Source: Maratus speciosus
Taxonomy: Eukaryota; Arthropoda; Arachnida; Araneae; Salticidae
Assembly (NCBI GenBank): GCA_963932465.1
Contig: OZ010788.1
Location: 675,016,484-675,080,483 of the forward strand
Direction of reading: 5' to 3'
Length of the DNA: 64,000 bases
The position numbers and the translations under genes were made by a program. The notes below the pieces were generated by a model. That model was not told the origin of the DNA. It saw only the letters and a list, made by a program, of their open reading frames with translations, and did no database searches. Shown piece by piece: positions 23,001-34,759 of the stretch. The stretch's first letter is position 1. The number at the start of each line of letters is the position of its first letter.

Positions 23001-23332
23001 CGACGGCCCCGGTTGGGGTCGGTTCAGCTTGAAATTCTTCACATTCGTCGTTATCATCGTCGCTTTCAAGATTTATGACTCATCACTCACTTTCGGTTGA
23101 CTTCGGAATGTTAAAGGAATTTTTCCAAGAAACGGTAGCTGAGCTGGAGAGGTATAGAAGTCTATAGACAGTTTAAGAATCGCAAAAATATTGCTCCCTA
23201 TAATCGGGGTTTGCTCGTTAAATGCGAGTTATGATACCATAGACTTATAATTGTACCAACCAAGTATTTCTGGTTTCCTCGTTAAATCCGGGTTCTCGTT
23301 AAATCAGGTCTCGTTATAAGTGAGTTCGACTG
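20064..23332 (+). mobile_element. Pogo-like element with long inverted arms (3.3 kb), no transposase
   Basis: Left end AGTCGAACTCGCTTTTAGCG; right end ...GTGAGTTCGACTG followed by TA. Long arms pair. The section 20350-20430 (GGGCCTGCTTCAAGACG and GCCGTCGCGAAACAACTT) matches the complement at 22970-23010. The section 20650-20720 matches the complement at 22680-22740. The right arm contains a ~200-bp tandem duplication. The short ORFs inside (20221-20454, 22762-22983) are not transposase-like. Confidence 0.75.
22287..22682 (+). repeat. ~198-bp tandem duplication
   Basis: ACACCTACCAACTGAATGTG occurs at 22290 and again at 22490. The two copies run nearly identical to GTAAGAAATTTTTAAAGGAA. A diverged inverted version lies near 20860-21000 in the other arm. 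Confidence 0.9.
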
Positions 23333-24423
23333 TAATAACTTTTTTTAAGAGATCATCCTCTGAAATAACAAAATACATGAAAGTGACCTCTAAGAATCAC
23401 AGTCATTCAATAACTAATTGGCTTTTAATTATAAATTTAAAACACATATTACGAAAGATTTATTTTATCAATTAAAGTTCGTAAAAAAAAATATACGCAC
23501 ATATTTAAAGGTGTTTAATTTATGGATGAACAATTTTTACGAAAGGATTATATTCTTGCATGCACTGGGCGCATGATTTTTCACATTTGATTAAATGGCT
23601 AAAAGCAACCGAGATTTTTTTTATTATTACAGTATAATAGGTTCTCAATATGAAAAAAAAAAGTCCTTCCGGCCAGTGCCGGGAGGAAGAGGTAGCTTTC
23701 ATATTCCTTATTTTAAAAAAGCCAACTTATATTATTCAAACACACGAAGCTCAATTAAGTGGAAACCGAATGTAGGAGATTCAATACTAATTTTTATCAA
23801 TACTAAATCATTATGAATGAGAATTTTGCGAAATTAGCCAGCTTTATCCAAGCTGCTTTTATTTAAAGTCACTTATATTTGGCTGACAAATTCGGCGATT
23901 TCTTAAAGTGCCTGCCATTTTAAGACAACATGGTAGATGAGGCGAACCAGTGAACTTGGTCGAGACCTTAGTAATTGCTGTGCACATGCTCACTCATATC
24001 GGAATCGGTTGATATATACGAGTGCTGTCGCATGCAAAAAATCAGATTTTTCAAAATGTCACCCACTTTAGAAATTGAAACTGCTATATCTGAGCCATTT
24101 TTTAAGATAAAGACAAACAAAAAATGCTCATGAATCCTTATATCAAGGTCAAATACTTAAGAAAGAAACCTTTTTCAATTTCTAATTTTTTTGCACCTCA
24201 CTTTAAATATTTTTTTTAATTTAATGGCCGCCATTTTGAAACAAGATGGGTTGATGAAGCTGGCCAGCGAACTTGGTCGAGATATTGATGTATACTATCC
24301 ACATGCCTTCTTCCATCGAAATAGGCGAATACGTGTGGTATCGCGTGACAAATACAAGATCGTTTCAAAGTGTTAGCCATGATAGAAATTCAAAGTGCTA
24401 TAATTCAACCACTTTTTAAGATA

Positions 24424-25984
24424 CAGTCGAACCCTGTTAAGACGCGTTTCAAGGGAGTGAGCAAAAGTCGCGTATTAAGCGGGATCGCGTATTAAACGTG
24501 ATTTGTATAATGTTGCAAGAACTGGAGTTATTTACAACATCCAATCGTCTAAATGAACTTTAGAACTTCTATTTATATGTTTACGGTCGAAAATTGTATC
24601 TTTTAGGTATATTTAGATTAAAATTGAATTCAATACAACTTTAACTCATTGTTTCTTTTTATAGAACCAAATAGAATAATAACAGAAAATAAAAAGTAAA
24701 TTCAAAGGGCTTTATTATGGATTAATATGCTGCAACCGAAAAAAAAAAAATAGTTTCCTGCTAGACTAATTTTTTTAACAGAGCTAAAAAAATACCTTTG
24801 AAGCACTTGTTGAAATCATATTTAGTACTTGTGATAATGAGTACAATTATAATCTGTCCTTCTTTTCATTCTAAGAAAAAACTATCCTTATTAATAGTAT
24901 TTGTCTAAAAAATTTTTAGTATAGCAGGGAGTAAAGAAAACATAAAAGAATTAAACAACACAATCGTATTTATTTAATCTTTAAGAGTTTCATTTTTTGC
25001 CAATAATATATTATGAAACATAGTGGGGATATTACGTACATATAAAAACCTCACACACTGTAAAAAAAAAAAATCTGTAAAGTTACTAAAGTTTTTCTAG
25101 GAAACTGGGATTCCTAGAACTTTTTATGTAACGACAACAACAAATATTCATGTAACAAACACACTTTTGCGCCGAAAATCAAAAAATCTGTAAGGTTACT
25201 AAGAATTTTTTAGGAAACTGGGATGCCTAGAACTTTTCATGTAACTACAGCCAGGTTTACAGATAAAATTTTAGTAAGATTACTGCAATTTTAATAGATT
25301 CATTTGTAAAGTTACAGATTTCTGTAGCTTTACAAAAACTAGTTTTGTAGATTTGCAGCTTTTTTTGTACAGTTACAGATGACAGTTTAGTAAGCACGTA
25401 ACTTTACATCTGTAGAGCTACAGAATTTTTTTTACAGTGCATACAATAGGTATACTAATCTTTAATCATAATAATTTCATGACATATCTGAGTATCCTGA
25501 ATTCGTCTATCTCTCTCTACTACAATAAAAACATACACGAAGCGAAAGACAAAATAATGTTAGGAGGCGGGATCAAACGAAAATTGTAGTGTTGCTAATT
25601 TAGTAAGTTTTTTAAATTTCAAATATCTGTCAGTAGTTTCGATTAGTAATGTTCGCCTTAATTAATCTGTTATTAAATAAAGTAAATATTACCATTCGTA
25701 AGCATTGTTATATATATATATATATATAATCTGGTAAATTGGCAACACTAAAGAAGAGACAAGGAATTCGCATCTTGATCAATGAATTCCCGTCTTAAGC
25801 GTGATTTTTTGCCTCAAAGGACAGAAAATCAATCGCGTATTAAGCGGGATCGTGTATTAACCGTTCGCGTATTAAACGTGATATTTTAGCATTAGCCTAA
25901 TGGCGATATTCAAGGGACCGGCAAAAATCCGCGTATTAAGCGGGATCGCGTATTAACCGTGAGCGTCTTAACCGGGTTCCACTG
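24424..25984 (+). mobile_element. Pogo-like element (1.56 kb) inserted in the tandem array
   Basis: Begins CAGTCGAACCCTGTTAAGAC and ends with the inverse, GTCTTAACCGGGTTCCACTG, flanked by TA on both sides (24422-24423, 25985-25986). Subterminal repeats CGCGTATTAAGCGGGATCG are present at both ends in several copies. Other array units have the uninterrupted site TTTTTTAAGATATAGACGAA. Contains a CACTG MITE at 25056-25439. No intact transposase found. Confidence 0.9.
25056..25439 (+). mobile_element. CACTG-ended MITE (384 bp)
   Basis: Starts CACTGTAAAAAAAAAAAATC and ends TTTTTTTACAGTG, flanked by CA on each side (25054-25055, 25440-25441). Internal sequence is rich in AAGTTAC/GTAACTT and TCTGTA motifs in both orientations. 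Nested in the pogo-like element. Confidence 0.85.
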
Positions 25985-27225
25985 TATAAACAAAAGAACA
26001 AATTTTCAGAAACAAAAACTGCTCCAGAATCTTTGTATCAAGGCCAAACACATAAAAAAAATCTTTTTCATTTTCCAATTTTTTAATACCTCATTTTAAA
26101 TTTTAAATTACATTTTTTTTTAAATGGTAACCCTTTTGAAACAAGATGGCGAATGAAGCTGGCCAACGAACTCGGTCGAGACATTGGTATGTACTATGTA
26201 CAGACCAAGTTACATTCAAATCGGTTCATAAATACGCCTGTTATCGCGTGACAAAAATCAGGTCGTTTTAAAATGTCAGCCACAATAGAAATTCAAAATG
26301 TTATAACTCAGCCATTTTTTTAGATGTAGACGAAACAAAACCTGTTCCGGAATCTTTGTATTAAGGTCAAACACATACAAAAAAAAATCTTTTTCATTTT
26401 CTAATTTTTTGGTACCTCATTTTAAATTAAAATTTTTTTAAATGGCCGAAATTTTGAAACAAGATGGCGAATGAAGCTGGCCAACGAACTCGGTTGAGTT
26501 ATTTGTATGTACTATGTACACACCAAGGTACATCCAAATCGGTTCATAAATACGTCTGTTATCACGTGGCAAAAATCAGGACGTTTCAAAATGTCAGCCA
26601 CGCTAGAAATTCAAAATGCTATAAATCAGCCATTTTTTAAGATATAGACGAAACAAAAACTGCTCCCGAATCTTTTTATCAAGGTCAAACACATAAGAAA
26701 AAAATATTTTTTCAATTTTCACTTTTTTGGTACCACATTTCAAATTTAAATTTTTCTTAAAATTTTAAATGACCGCCATTTTTAAACAAGATGGCGGGTG
26801 AAGCTGGCCAACGAACTCGTTCGAGACATTGGTCTGTACTATGTATAAACGAAGTTACATCCAAATCGGTTCATAAATACGCCTTTTATCGCGTGACAAA
26901 ATTCAGGACGTTTCAAAATGTCAGCTTCTCTAGAAATTCAAAATGCTACAACTCAGCCATTTTTTAAGATATAGACGAAAGAAAAACTGCTACGGAGTCT
27001 TTGTATAAAGGTCAAATACATAAGAAAAAAACATTTTTCCATTTTCAATTTTTTGGTACCACATTTCAAATTTCAAATTTTTTAAATGGCCGCCATTTTG
27101 AAACAAAATGGCGGATGAAGCTGGCCAACGAACTCGGTCGAGACATTGGTATGTACTATGTACACACCGAATTACATCCAAATCGGTTCATAAATACGAG
27201 AGTTACAGTGTGACATATGTCAGAT

Positions 27226-27416
27226 ATATATCAATTTTGAACGGAGGTGGTTTCGGGATCTAAGGGTCATGATCGATGAAAATATACCAAAATTTTTTGA
27301 TATCTCTTTCCTCCGAACGGCTGCAATAGGTAGCTTTTTGTAAAGAAAGCTACCTAAAAGTGTAAATCCTTCGAAAAATATATTTTTTAAGAAACTCAAA
27401 ATATTAAGTTTTTTAA

Positions 27417-27461
<45 letters not shown>

Positions 27462-28850
27462 TCATTTAATATTATTCTGTTTTCATCTTGAAACTATTAT
27501 CTTGGTCATTTTAGTCGTTAGAGTACAGGAGAAAAAGTTTTTCAGCTTTTAGCTTTTTTTCCTCACAGAAAACGACTATTTTGCTTATATAATTGAATTC
27601 TGTACTCTTGATAACGTAATTCAATATATAAGCTTTTCAATTATTTTTATCGGTATCCATATTCTTCTTTTTTTCTTCCATATTAATTTTTGTAATATAG
27701 TACAAGGGTCTGTATTTTATACATAGCAGCTTGTATATTATTTCTTTTGTATCCATATTAAGTGTGTTGGGGGAAACTGCATTATTGTCTGTCATTTCAT
27801 TTATACTATCACAATTTTTGAGGGTGGTCGGTAGTGTTATATATATATATATATATAATTTGAAATCGCAAATATATGAAGAAATTGATAAAGTTCTAAA
27901 GATGATTTAGAAATAAACATATGAAACCAGTAATGTAATATAAGAAACTATGAATGACTCATAGAATCATCAGAGGAGCTTGTGAGTTCCTTCATAGAAG
28001 ATGCGTTATTTCATCCAATTTTGTCGGCATTAAGCCTAAAATGACAAAATTTAGCTCCTTATAACGCAAACATTACAGAAAATAGATAATAAAAAGCTAA
28101 GAGATCCAAAGAAAGATACACCTCATACAGGATATTAAAAATTATTAGAGTACAATACCTGAATGACATATACTAAGAGTCAAAACTACTGCATATCAGC
28201 ATGGAAAACAAAGTTGAGACAATTTTAACATGTGATCTACAGTTGAGCATCTGAGTGAAACCCATGACTGTGCTGCCATCTGGTGTGAGAAAGGAAAAAT
28301 GTAAATTTGAACTGGATTAATAACAATAATGTTTAAAGTTGCCATCTTAATCCCAAAAAATAAATAAATAAAATGAATGAAAATGATTGAAGAAATCAAG
28401 AAAAGACTTAGATTAACTTTTAGTTAAACTAGAATGAAAAAATACGAATAAACTTAATAAGTACTGAGTGAATACAAAATAAAATAAAGAAAAGGAATAA
28501 ATTAATGCAAACAAATAAATAAAGAAATAAAGAATTATATAAAAATAAATAAAAGGGCAATTGATTAAATTAACGTTTTAAAGACTAAAAATTGTAATAT
28601 AAAAAAAAGAGAATATAAATAACATTTAAAAAGATGAGAAATATTTGAGATAGTAAAATTTAGCCTTGTATTATGTAAATAAAATTGAAATTTTAAAAAG
28701 CAATGAGGAATATTGAGATAGAAAAATACATGCAAGAAAGAAAAACATAAATAAAAGGCTAAATTTGAAATAAACAATAGGTTGAAAAAAAATATGTATA
28801 TATATATATATATAATACGAAAATAAACAGGAATTCTAAACTTCTTAATT
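27226..28850. other. Unassigned AT-rich stretch
   Basis: Contains a perfect small hairpin, TAGGTAGCTTTTT/AAAGAAAGCTACCTA (27327-27357), a second hairpin at 27574-27633 and AT microsatellites near 27418-27461 and 27838. No coding sequence recognised. Confidence 0.5.
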
Positions 28851-29475
28851 CAGAAAGATAGTACAAAACTCCCTCAAATTCACAATCCTAAAATCAGCAA
28901 ACACCTAAATTTCGCACATCATCGCAGATGTGAACAATGAAATTTTAAGTTCAGATGTAGGAAAAAAGTTGGACATTTTTATATCAATTGCGTATGTCCT
29001 TTAATATGTAATTACCGCACTGAACTCATGCTTTTTTCATGAAGGAAGTATAAATTTATTTCTGAAAAATTTCAAGATATTGCTAATATTACTGGTAATC
29101 ACAATCTTTTTATTATTACCTAATCATTTTGAGGTAGTCGGGAACGCATCTTTTTGTTCAAACTGAGGCTATATTTCCCACCAGTAATTTCTTTTAATAC
29201 AGTAGACTCCCTCAAATAGGCAACTTTAAAATCATCAAATGCCTAAAATCCGCACATCATCACAGATGTAAACAATAAAATTTTCAGTTCAGATATACGA
29301 GGACAGAATTTTTAAGTTTTATATCATACCGTATGTATTTTAATATGTACATTCTCAATAATATGACTGAACTCGTTGTTTTTTTTTTAGAAGGAAATAT
29401 AAATTTATTTCTGAAAAAAAAAAAAAAAAAAATCAAGATATTGGTGATATCACTGGTAATCACAATCTTTTTACC
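28850..29475 (+). repeat. Two direct ~330-bp copies with pogo-like start
   Basis: ACTCCCTCAAATT... at 28870 and ACTCCCTCAAATAGG at 29205 begin the copies. Both continue through GCACATCATC(G/A)CAGATGT, a TTCAGTTCAGAT-like block, TATAAATTTATTTCTGAAAA and ACTGGTAATCACAATCTTTTT. The second start, TACAGTAGACTCCCTC at 29198, looks like a pogo-type terminus. Confidence 0.75.
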
Positions 29476-29634
29476 AAATATATTTATGTATTAATAAAGC
29501 TTTTTTGGTTATTATAAGACTGGCTAAACCTGAAATAAAACTTCCTTACTTATGTGAATTAATAGGGTACCTTTGAGAGGCAAATTTCATTGAATAATTC
29601 AAGGAAAATATCTCATCCTTATTATGCATGTTTA

Positions 29635-32600
29635 CACTGTAAATTAAAATGTCTGAAAATCAAACACTTAAGTGTCTGAAACGGAGTGTTCAATTTTCAG
29701 ACATTTTAAAATGTCTGAATTTTTTCAGACACTTTTTGCGTCTGAATTTCAGACACTTCAAACGTCTTAATAGCATCCATTTTTTTTAAGCATCACACGT
29801 AGCCATGTTTGACCACGTTAAACCCTGGAAAAATATTTGGCTGGGGTCTTGCCCCCTCCACACGCCCTCCCCCCTCCCCCCCCCCCCCACAGCCTGATTT
29901 TTTTGGTGCTCCTAATTTTGGTATGCAATTTTTGTTAAGCTGTTTATTTAAATCTTTTACGACATTTTACTGATTATAATCAATATTTTGAACTTCAGGA
30001 ATAGAACAAGATTAAAGCAAAAAATATTTATCTAAATATTTGTTTTGATGATAAATATGATTTTGAATATGATTTTTTTTTAAATCTTATTTTACTTTAA
30101 AAGTTCAAAACATCGATTATATTCAGTACAATTTCGAAACGGATTTAAAATATAAGCTTTACAAATATTGCACATTAAATTTGGTGGCACTTAAATCGTA
30201 GGGGGACGGGACACTGCTTTAATACCCATGCTTTAATCAAGAAGTTCTTTTGCAAAAAATGCAACCCTACACTATGGTTATCTAAATAGAGATGTCCGGT
30301 ACTCGGGAGCATCCATTGTGGAGGTTAATGGACATTCACGAATAGCGGACACCTCTATTTAGCGAGTACTTTTTTAATCCGCAAAGCACACGCATACATA
30401 TTTGTATATTTTTACCTCACAAAAGCAGACATCTCCGATCATCAGACAAATTCCGCGATCCCGAAGTTTCCGCTATTAAGGGCTTTTAAGATACATGGAT
30501 AAATATATATTTTTTTATAATCTTGTCCTATTCTAAAAGTTTAAAATATTTATTATACTCGGTTGAATGTCGAAAGAGATTTAAAATGTCAGATGTACGA
30601 AAATTGCAAATAAAATCCCCCCATCTCCCCAAAAAAGGAAAATTCATATAATTTAAAAATTAGATTAAAAAAAAATTATATTGACACATAGGCAATTTTA
30701 CATATCTATCAGATGATAATCACAACAGCTATTTAACTATGAGTAAAAAAATTAAAAAATAAATATTCCACTTTAATAACATTAAGAAAAAAATTACTTC
30801 GGTATTTTGTTAAATATATTTTGTGTTTTTAATCTTGCCCTACTCTAAAAGTTCAAAACTTTCATTGTAATCAGTGCAATATCGAAAAGGATTTATGATA
30901 TCAGCTTTACGAAAATTGAATACAAAATCCCCCTCCCCCCACCTCCCTTCCCGAAAAAAATTTTAAATTCTTATCATTTAAAAATTAAATAAAAAAAAAT
31001 TATATTGCCACATGCCACTTCAGCAAGTTTTTATGTAGATCACAGGGTAATCACAAAAGCTATTCAACTATCAATAAAAATAAATAAATAAATATCCTAC
31101 ATTAATAGCAAGAAGAAAAAATAATTTATAGTTTCCAAGCTTCATTTGTCTTAAATATATATCTTAACATCTAATTGTCATTCTTGTAATTTTCGTATAA
31201 GTGTATATAAATACAGTTACAAAAATCACAATATTAAGTACAAAATCTAGTTATAGCTTTTTACTTTTTCCCATTATAAATTTCAAATTACTTTTCTACT
31301 AAAAATAATCAAAAAATCAATATTATACTTGATTTCAAATCAAATACATATGTATATTTTTACTGGCAGTTTTAAAATTAAGGAGCACATAATAGATGAA
31401 TCATGACAACGTCATATGTTTTCAGGCACTTTATTTATCTTATTTTTTAATCTGCGGTTTTACGTTAGGAAGAAAGATCTTTCCAAAGCTTTTTTTTTTC
31501 TTTCATTGTGGTCGTTATGTGAGATAAGAATTAACCATTGAAACGAAACTGCGATTGAAAGCAAGAGAATGAATATTCAACTTAAAATGTCTCTCTTTTA
31601 GTAATATTATTACTTTAAATTTGGGAAAAAAAGATGAAAATTCAGAATATATAATTTGTAATAAAAGACAACGTCATAAATTTAAAAATATATACTTCTA
31701 GAATTAATGGGTTTTTTCGCAAACAGATTCAAAACTAATTGAATTTCATGCAAGATTTTGTTTATACTATAAATAAAATCATAAAAGACACTAATTTCAG
31801 TACTATAAAGAAATTATGAGACTTACTTCAATCGATGTTGCAAGAGGTCAGAAAAATTCCTCGATTTGAAATTTCAAAAACTACCCCAGTGAAGGAGAAG
31901 GGCTTGCATCCTTTTAGTACGAAATTCAATAATATATCCGACTAGCCATATTTAAAGAATGAAATGTTTCATCCTCAAAATAGGACCCGCCAGACAAAAG
32001 TTTATTTTTTTTTTTTTTGCTAGCTTCGACAGGACGAAGATGAATAACACAATATTATTGATATAAATTAATACGAATTAACACTAAGTCCATTGCACAC
32101 GCTTTGTAGAATTTCCGGGTGTAATCTTCAAGCGTCGTCTACTCCTGTTCTGTGTCTATCCCGCCCTTATATGGACGACAGCTTCTAAGAGACATTTGAT
32201 GTCAAGCACACACCTCAGATGCATGTATTCAATAAATAAATAATCCAAGTGAATACGAATTTAAATCACAGAACTTCACATTCCGCGAAAAACGAATTAA
32301 AATACACGCGTACATAAAAACAAACTTCGTTTGAATTACAACGTATACCAACTTTGAACGAAGACATCTAAAACGCATGCGCGACTGGCAGTGCCCCAGT
32401 GCCCCCTAGTGGTTATTGCGTCGGAAGAATCAAAACGTCTTAAATTAAGACACGTTTGAAGCAACGAAGTGTCTTAAAATAAGACGTTTGCGGATATTTT
32501 AGACACTATTCTCAGTTCATTTACACCATGATCATACTAAGATACTTATGTATCTTAAATTAAGACATCTATAATGTCTTAATTTTCAGATTAAGACACT

Positions 32601-32665
32601 TAAGTGTCTAAAATTTTTTTTCAGTCACATATGTGTCTAAATTTAAGACGCCTCTATTTGCAGTG
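29635..32665 (+). mobile_element. CACTG-ended DNA element (3.0 kb), non-coding
   Basis: Ends CACTGTAAATTAAAATGTCT and inverse ...TTGCAGTG, flanked by TA on both sides (29633-29634, 32666-32667). Each terminal ~200 bp carries many GTCTGAA/GTCTTAA/AAGACA motifs in both orientations, a subterminal-repeat pattern like transposase binding sites. The interior contains a sequence resembling pogo termini (30296-30480) and ordinary AT-rich sequence. No transposase. Interior and right part are repeated at 55225-57797. Confidence 0.8.
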
Positions 32666-32675
32666 TAATTATATA

Positions 32676-33037
32676 CAGTCGAACCTCGTTAACACGTCGA
32701 ACACTCAAGGGGAAACTTTTTTGTTCGTGTTATCCGCACTTAAATACATTACATACAACCAGGGTTGTAGTGGGTAGCTGCCCGGGTACCCGCCCAGCTA
32801 CCCACCCGGGGTGGGTTTTTTTTATTAAAAAAACCCGGGTTTTTTTTACAACTATAAGGGTTGTAGTGGGTAGCTGCCCGGGTACCCACCCAGCTACCTG
32901 CCCGGGCTGGGTTTTTTTTTATAAAAAAACCCAGGTTTTTTCCAACCCTGCACACAACAACTGGACGGGGCAATCGGAAACAGTTCGGGCTAAAAGTAAT
33001 TCGCGTTAAGCGTGTTCGTGTTAACGACGTTTGACTG
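32676..33037 (+). mobile_element. Pogo-like MITE carrying a nested hAT MITE
   Basis: CAGTCGAACCTCGTTAACAC at the left and inverse ...GTTAACGACGTTTGACTG at the right, with TA on both sides. The hAT MITE at 32760-32950 makes up over half of it. It lies 10 bp beyond the 3-kb CACTG element. Confidence 0.9.
32760..32950 (+). mobile_element. hAT-like MITE, internally duplicated
   Basis: Ends CAGGGTTG...CAACCCTG, flanked by 8-bp near-duplicates CATACAAC (32752-32759) and CACACAAC (32951-32958). The inside is two tandem copies of a ~95-bp unit starting AGGGTTGTAGTGGGTAGCTG, each with an inverted GGGTACC/CCCGG section and an AAAAAAACCC block. Its open frames on both strands are not genes. Confidence 0.85.
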
Positions 33038-33139
33038 TATTATTATTTAATTGACCTTATCTTTTAATAACTTAATCATTTTTTAAATTATCTTTACTTT
33101 TTATCGTTTTAGTTTATTACTTTACTTAATTATGTTAAT

Positions 33140-33725
33140 ATTGTACTATATCTACCCTATATAAAATCCTAATGAAACGAATTTATGAGACGGCTGAATT
33201 GAAACGAATTTATGAAACAACTGATTATGTTTCACGGCAATTTCTCCTAAAATATGGAATACTTTGCAGTGAAATTAACACCAAAAATCCGTATTGACCC
33301 ACAAATCCCAAAACTGGTATTAGAATTTTTAAATTCGAATTAGTTTTCGAAATATTAATTTTTTTCTAATTTTAAATAATTTTCTCTAGTGTGATGACAA
33401 TTCAAATTTTAATCATAACAGATATTTTTTTTCCTATTTTAGAAAAAGTTATTATTTTAAACTGATTTGGCGACCAGTTTGGCCTCCCTTAAATGTATGC
33501 TAAGAACAATGCTTTTTTTGTATTTCATTATTATTTTATTTAATGCAAAACCTTTTTTTTTAAACTGAAACATTTAAAATTAATGGCTTTCACTTCTTTC
33601 TTTTTTTAAAACGAAACGAAAAGAAAAATGTTAGGTTCAGATGTCATATACGCACCGGGGTACCTAATTGGCGCCAAAATGGCGTTATTTTGCCTGACAT
33701 GGTAACCCGGCTATTGTTGCTTATT
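33140..33725 (-). repeat. Dispersed repeat, inverted copy of 12200-12600
   Basis: Shared landmarks as given for the 12.2-kb copy. A segment with GGCGACCAGTTTGGCCTCCC (33469-33488) interrupts it and is itself a direct copy of 11380-11400. Confidence 0.7.
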
Positions 33726-33759
33726 CATTAATTGTTTATTTACATAAATTGTTTATTTA

Positions 33760-34675
33760 AAAAAAATGTTATAAATTGTTTTGTCCTATAGTTATTAATT
33801 TTTTTATTTATTGTTGTTTCATTTTAAAAATAATAGAAAATATTTTAAAAATACATATGTAACTGGTAATCGAAAACGAGGTTTTCGCCAAATTGTCGTA
33901 AAAAAATAAAAAATCTCGCCAAACCCGGTGCTTATGACATCTGTGTTAAATATTAAATAATGCAACAAATCATGACATTTAATTTCAAATTCAAAGCAAA
34001 TGAAAAATATCATGGAGGACGGTAGTATTCCGAGTGACGCAGCCTTAAGCCTAAAATCGTATCGTATCATAGAATTCGTAGATGGCGGAACTCATATATA
34101 CAGCTAACTCGACATCAAAGAAAACGCGAAAAGCCGCCTTTTAATAACTCAGCAGATATATGTCTTATTGTTCTGAATTTTCTAGAACAGTCTTATATCT
34201 GCAGTCTAATCATATACTGAAATTTTTACATTTCTACGTGCAGTATATTTTGAGATCTTAAATAGCCATTTTTAAAGTGAAAACGTTGGTATGATATCGA
34301 GGAAGTTCCTAATTTGAAAATCTCGAAAACGGTTCTAACGATTATTTTTAAATTGATACATAATATAAATGTGATTAAGGCGAGGTGAATAACACTTTTC
34401 TTTTTTTCAGGGAAAACTCTCGTTCGTTAAATAATTCGATTTTTTTTTCTCTCGAAAATGACACGGGCGATTTTTTAAAAATCAAATAAATATGTTTCAG
34501 ATGAACCAAATAACAATTTACTTGTTTCCAGCAAGACTCTTGTTCGTTTTATAATGCGCATGAAAAATCGGACTATATTTCTTCGCCATTCTATGGAAAT
34601 TTCACCGAAAATGCATGACACTGTATTCATACACATGCTTTCTTTTTAACCACTTTTGGGGAGAAAAATTTTGTC
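33760..34675. other. Unassigned AT-rich stretch
   Basis: Contains a few CGCCAAA motifs (33888-33922) like those in the TTGGCGA repeat. No coding sequence recognised. Confidence 0.45.
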
Positions 34676-34679
34676 TTCC

Positions 34680-34752
34680 GACTGGCTGAGTGGTTCAAGA
34701 CCATCGTCTACTGATCTTAAGATAGGCAGTTCGATACTCTCTCGTACGTGTT
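34680..34752 (+). repeat. tRNA-like sequence, probably SINE head or tRNA pseudogene
   Basis: GACTGGCTGAGTGGTTCAAG resembles a class II tRNA D-arm with an A box. GCAGTTCGATACT (34728-34740) resembles a B box with one or two mismatches. The spacing is right for Ser/Leu-type tRNA, but the 5' and 3' ends do not make a good acceptor stem, so it is unlikely to be a working tRNA gene. Confidence 0.4.
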
Positions 34753-34759
34753 TTCACAT

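Larger units (their letters stand above)
23900..27225 (+). repeat. Tandem array of ~320-bp units, six copies, split by a transposon
   Basis: The landmark GCTGGCCAACGAACTCGGTC recurs at about 23937 (diverged), 24258, 26158, 26474, 26802 and 27120. Without the 1.56-kb insertion this gives spacings of ~317-336 bp. Each unit contains GCCGCCATTTTGAAACAAGA then TGGCGGATGAAGC, a CATTGGTATGTACTATGTAC block, ATCCAAATCGGTTCATAAA, and a TCAGCCATTTTTTAAGATA block. The left unit is the most diverged and the right unit is truncated near 27225. No conserved ORF. Confidence 0.92.

Noticed and set aside
23900..27225. CRISPR-like array
   Set aside because: Units are ~320 bp and fully repeated, with no unique spacers, and the DNA is eukaryotic.
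32749..33009. Overlapping frames on both strands with repeated GTRAATH-like and PGTHPAT-like peptides
   Set aside because: They read through the duplicated hAT MITE and its poly-A/T blocks.
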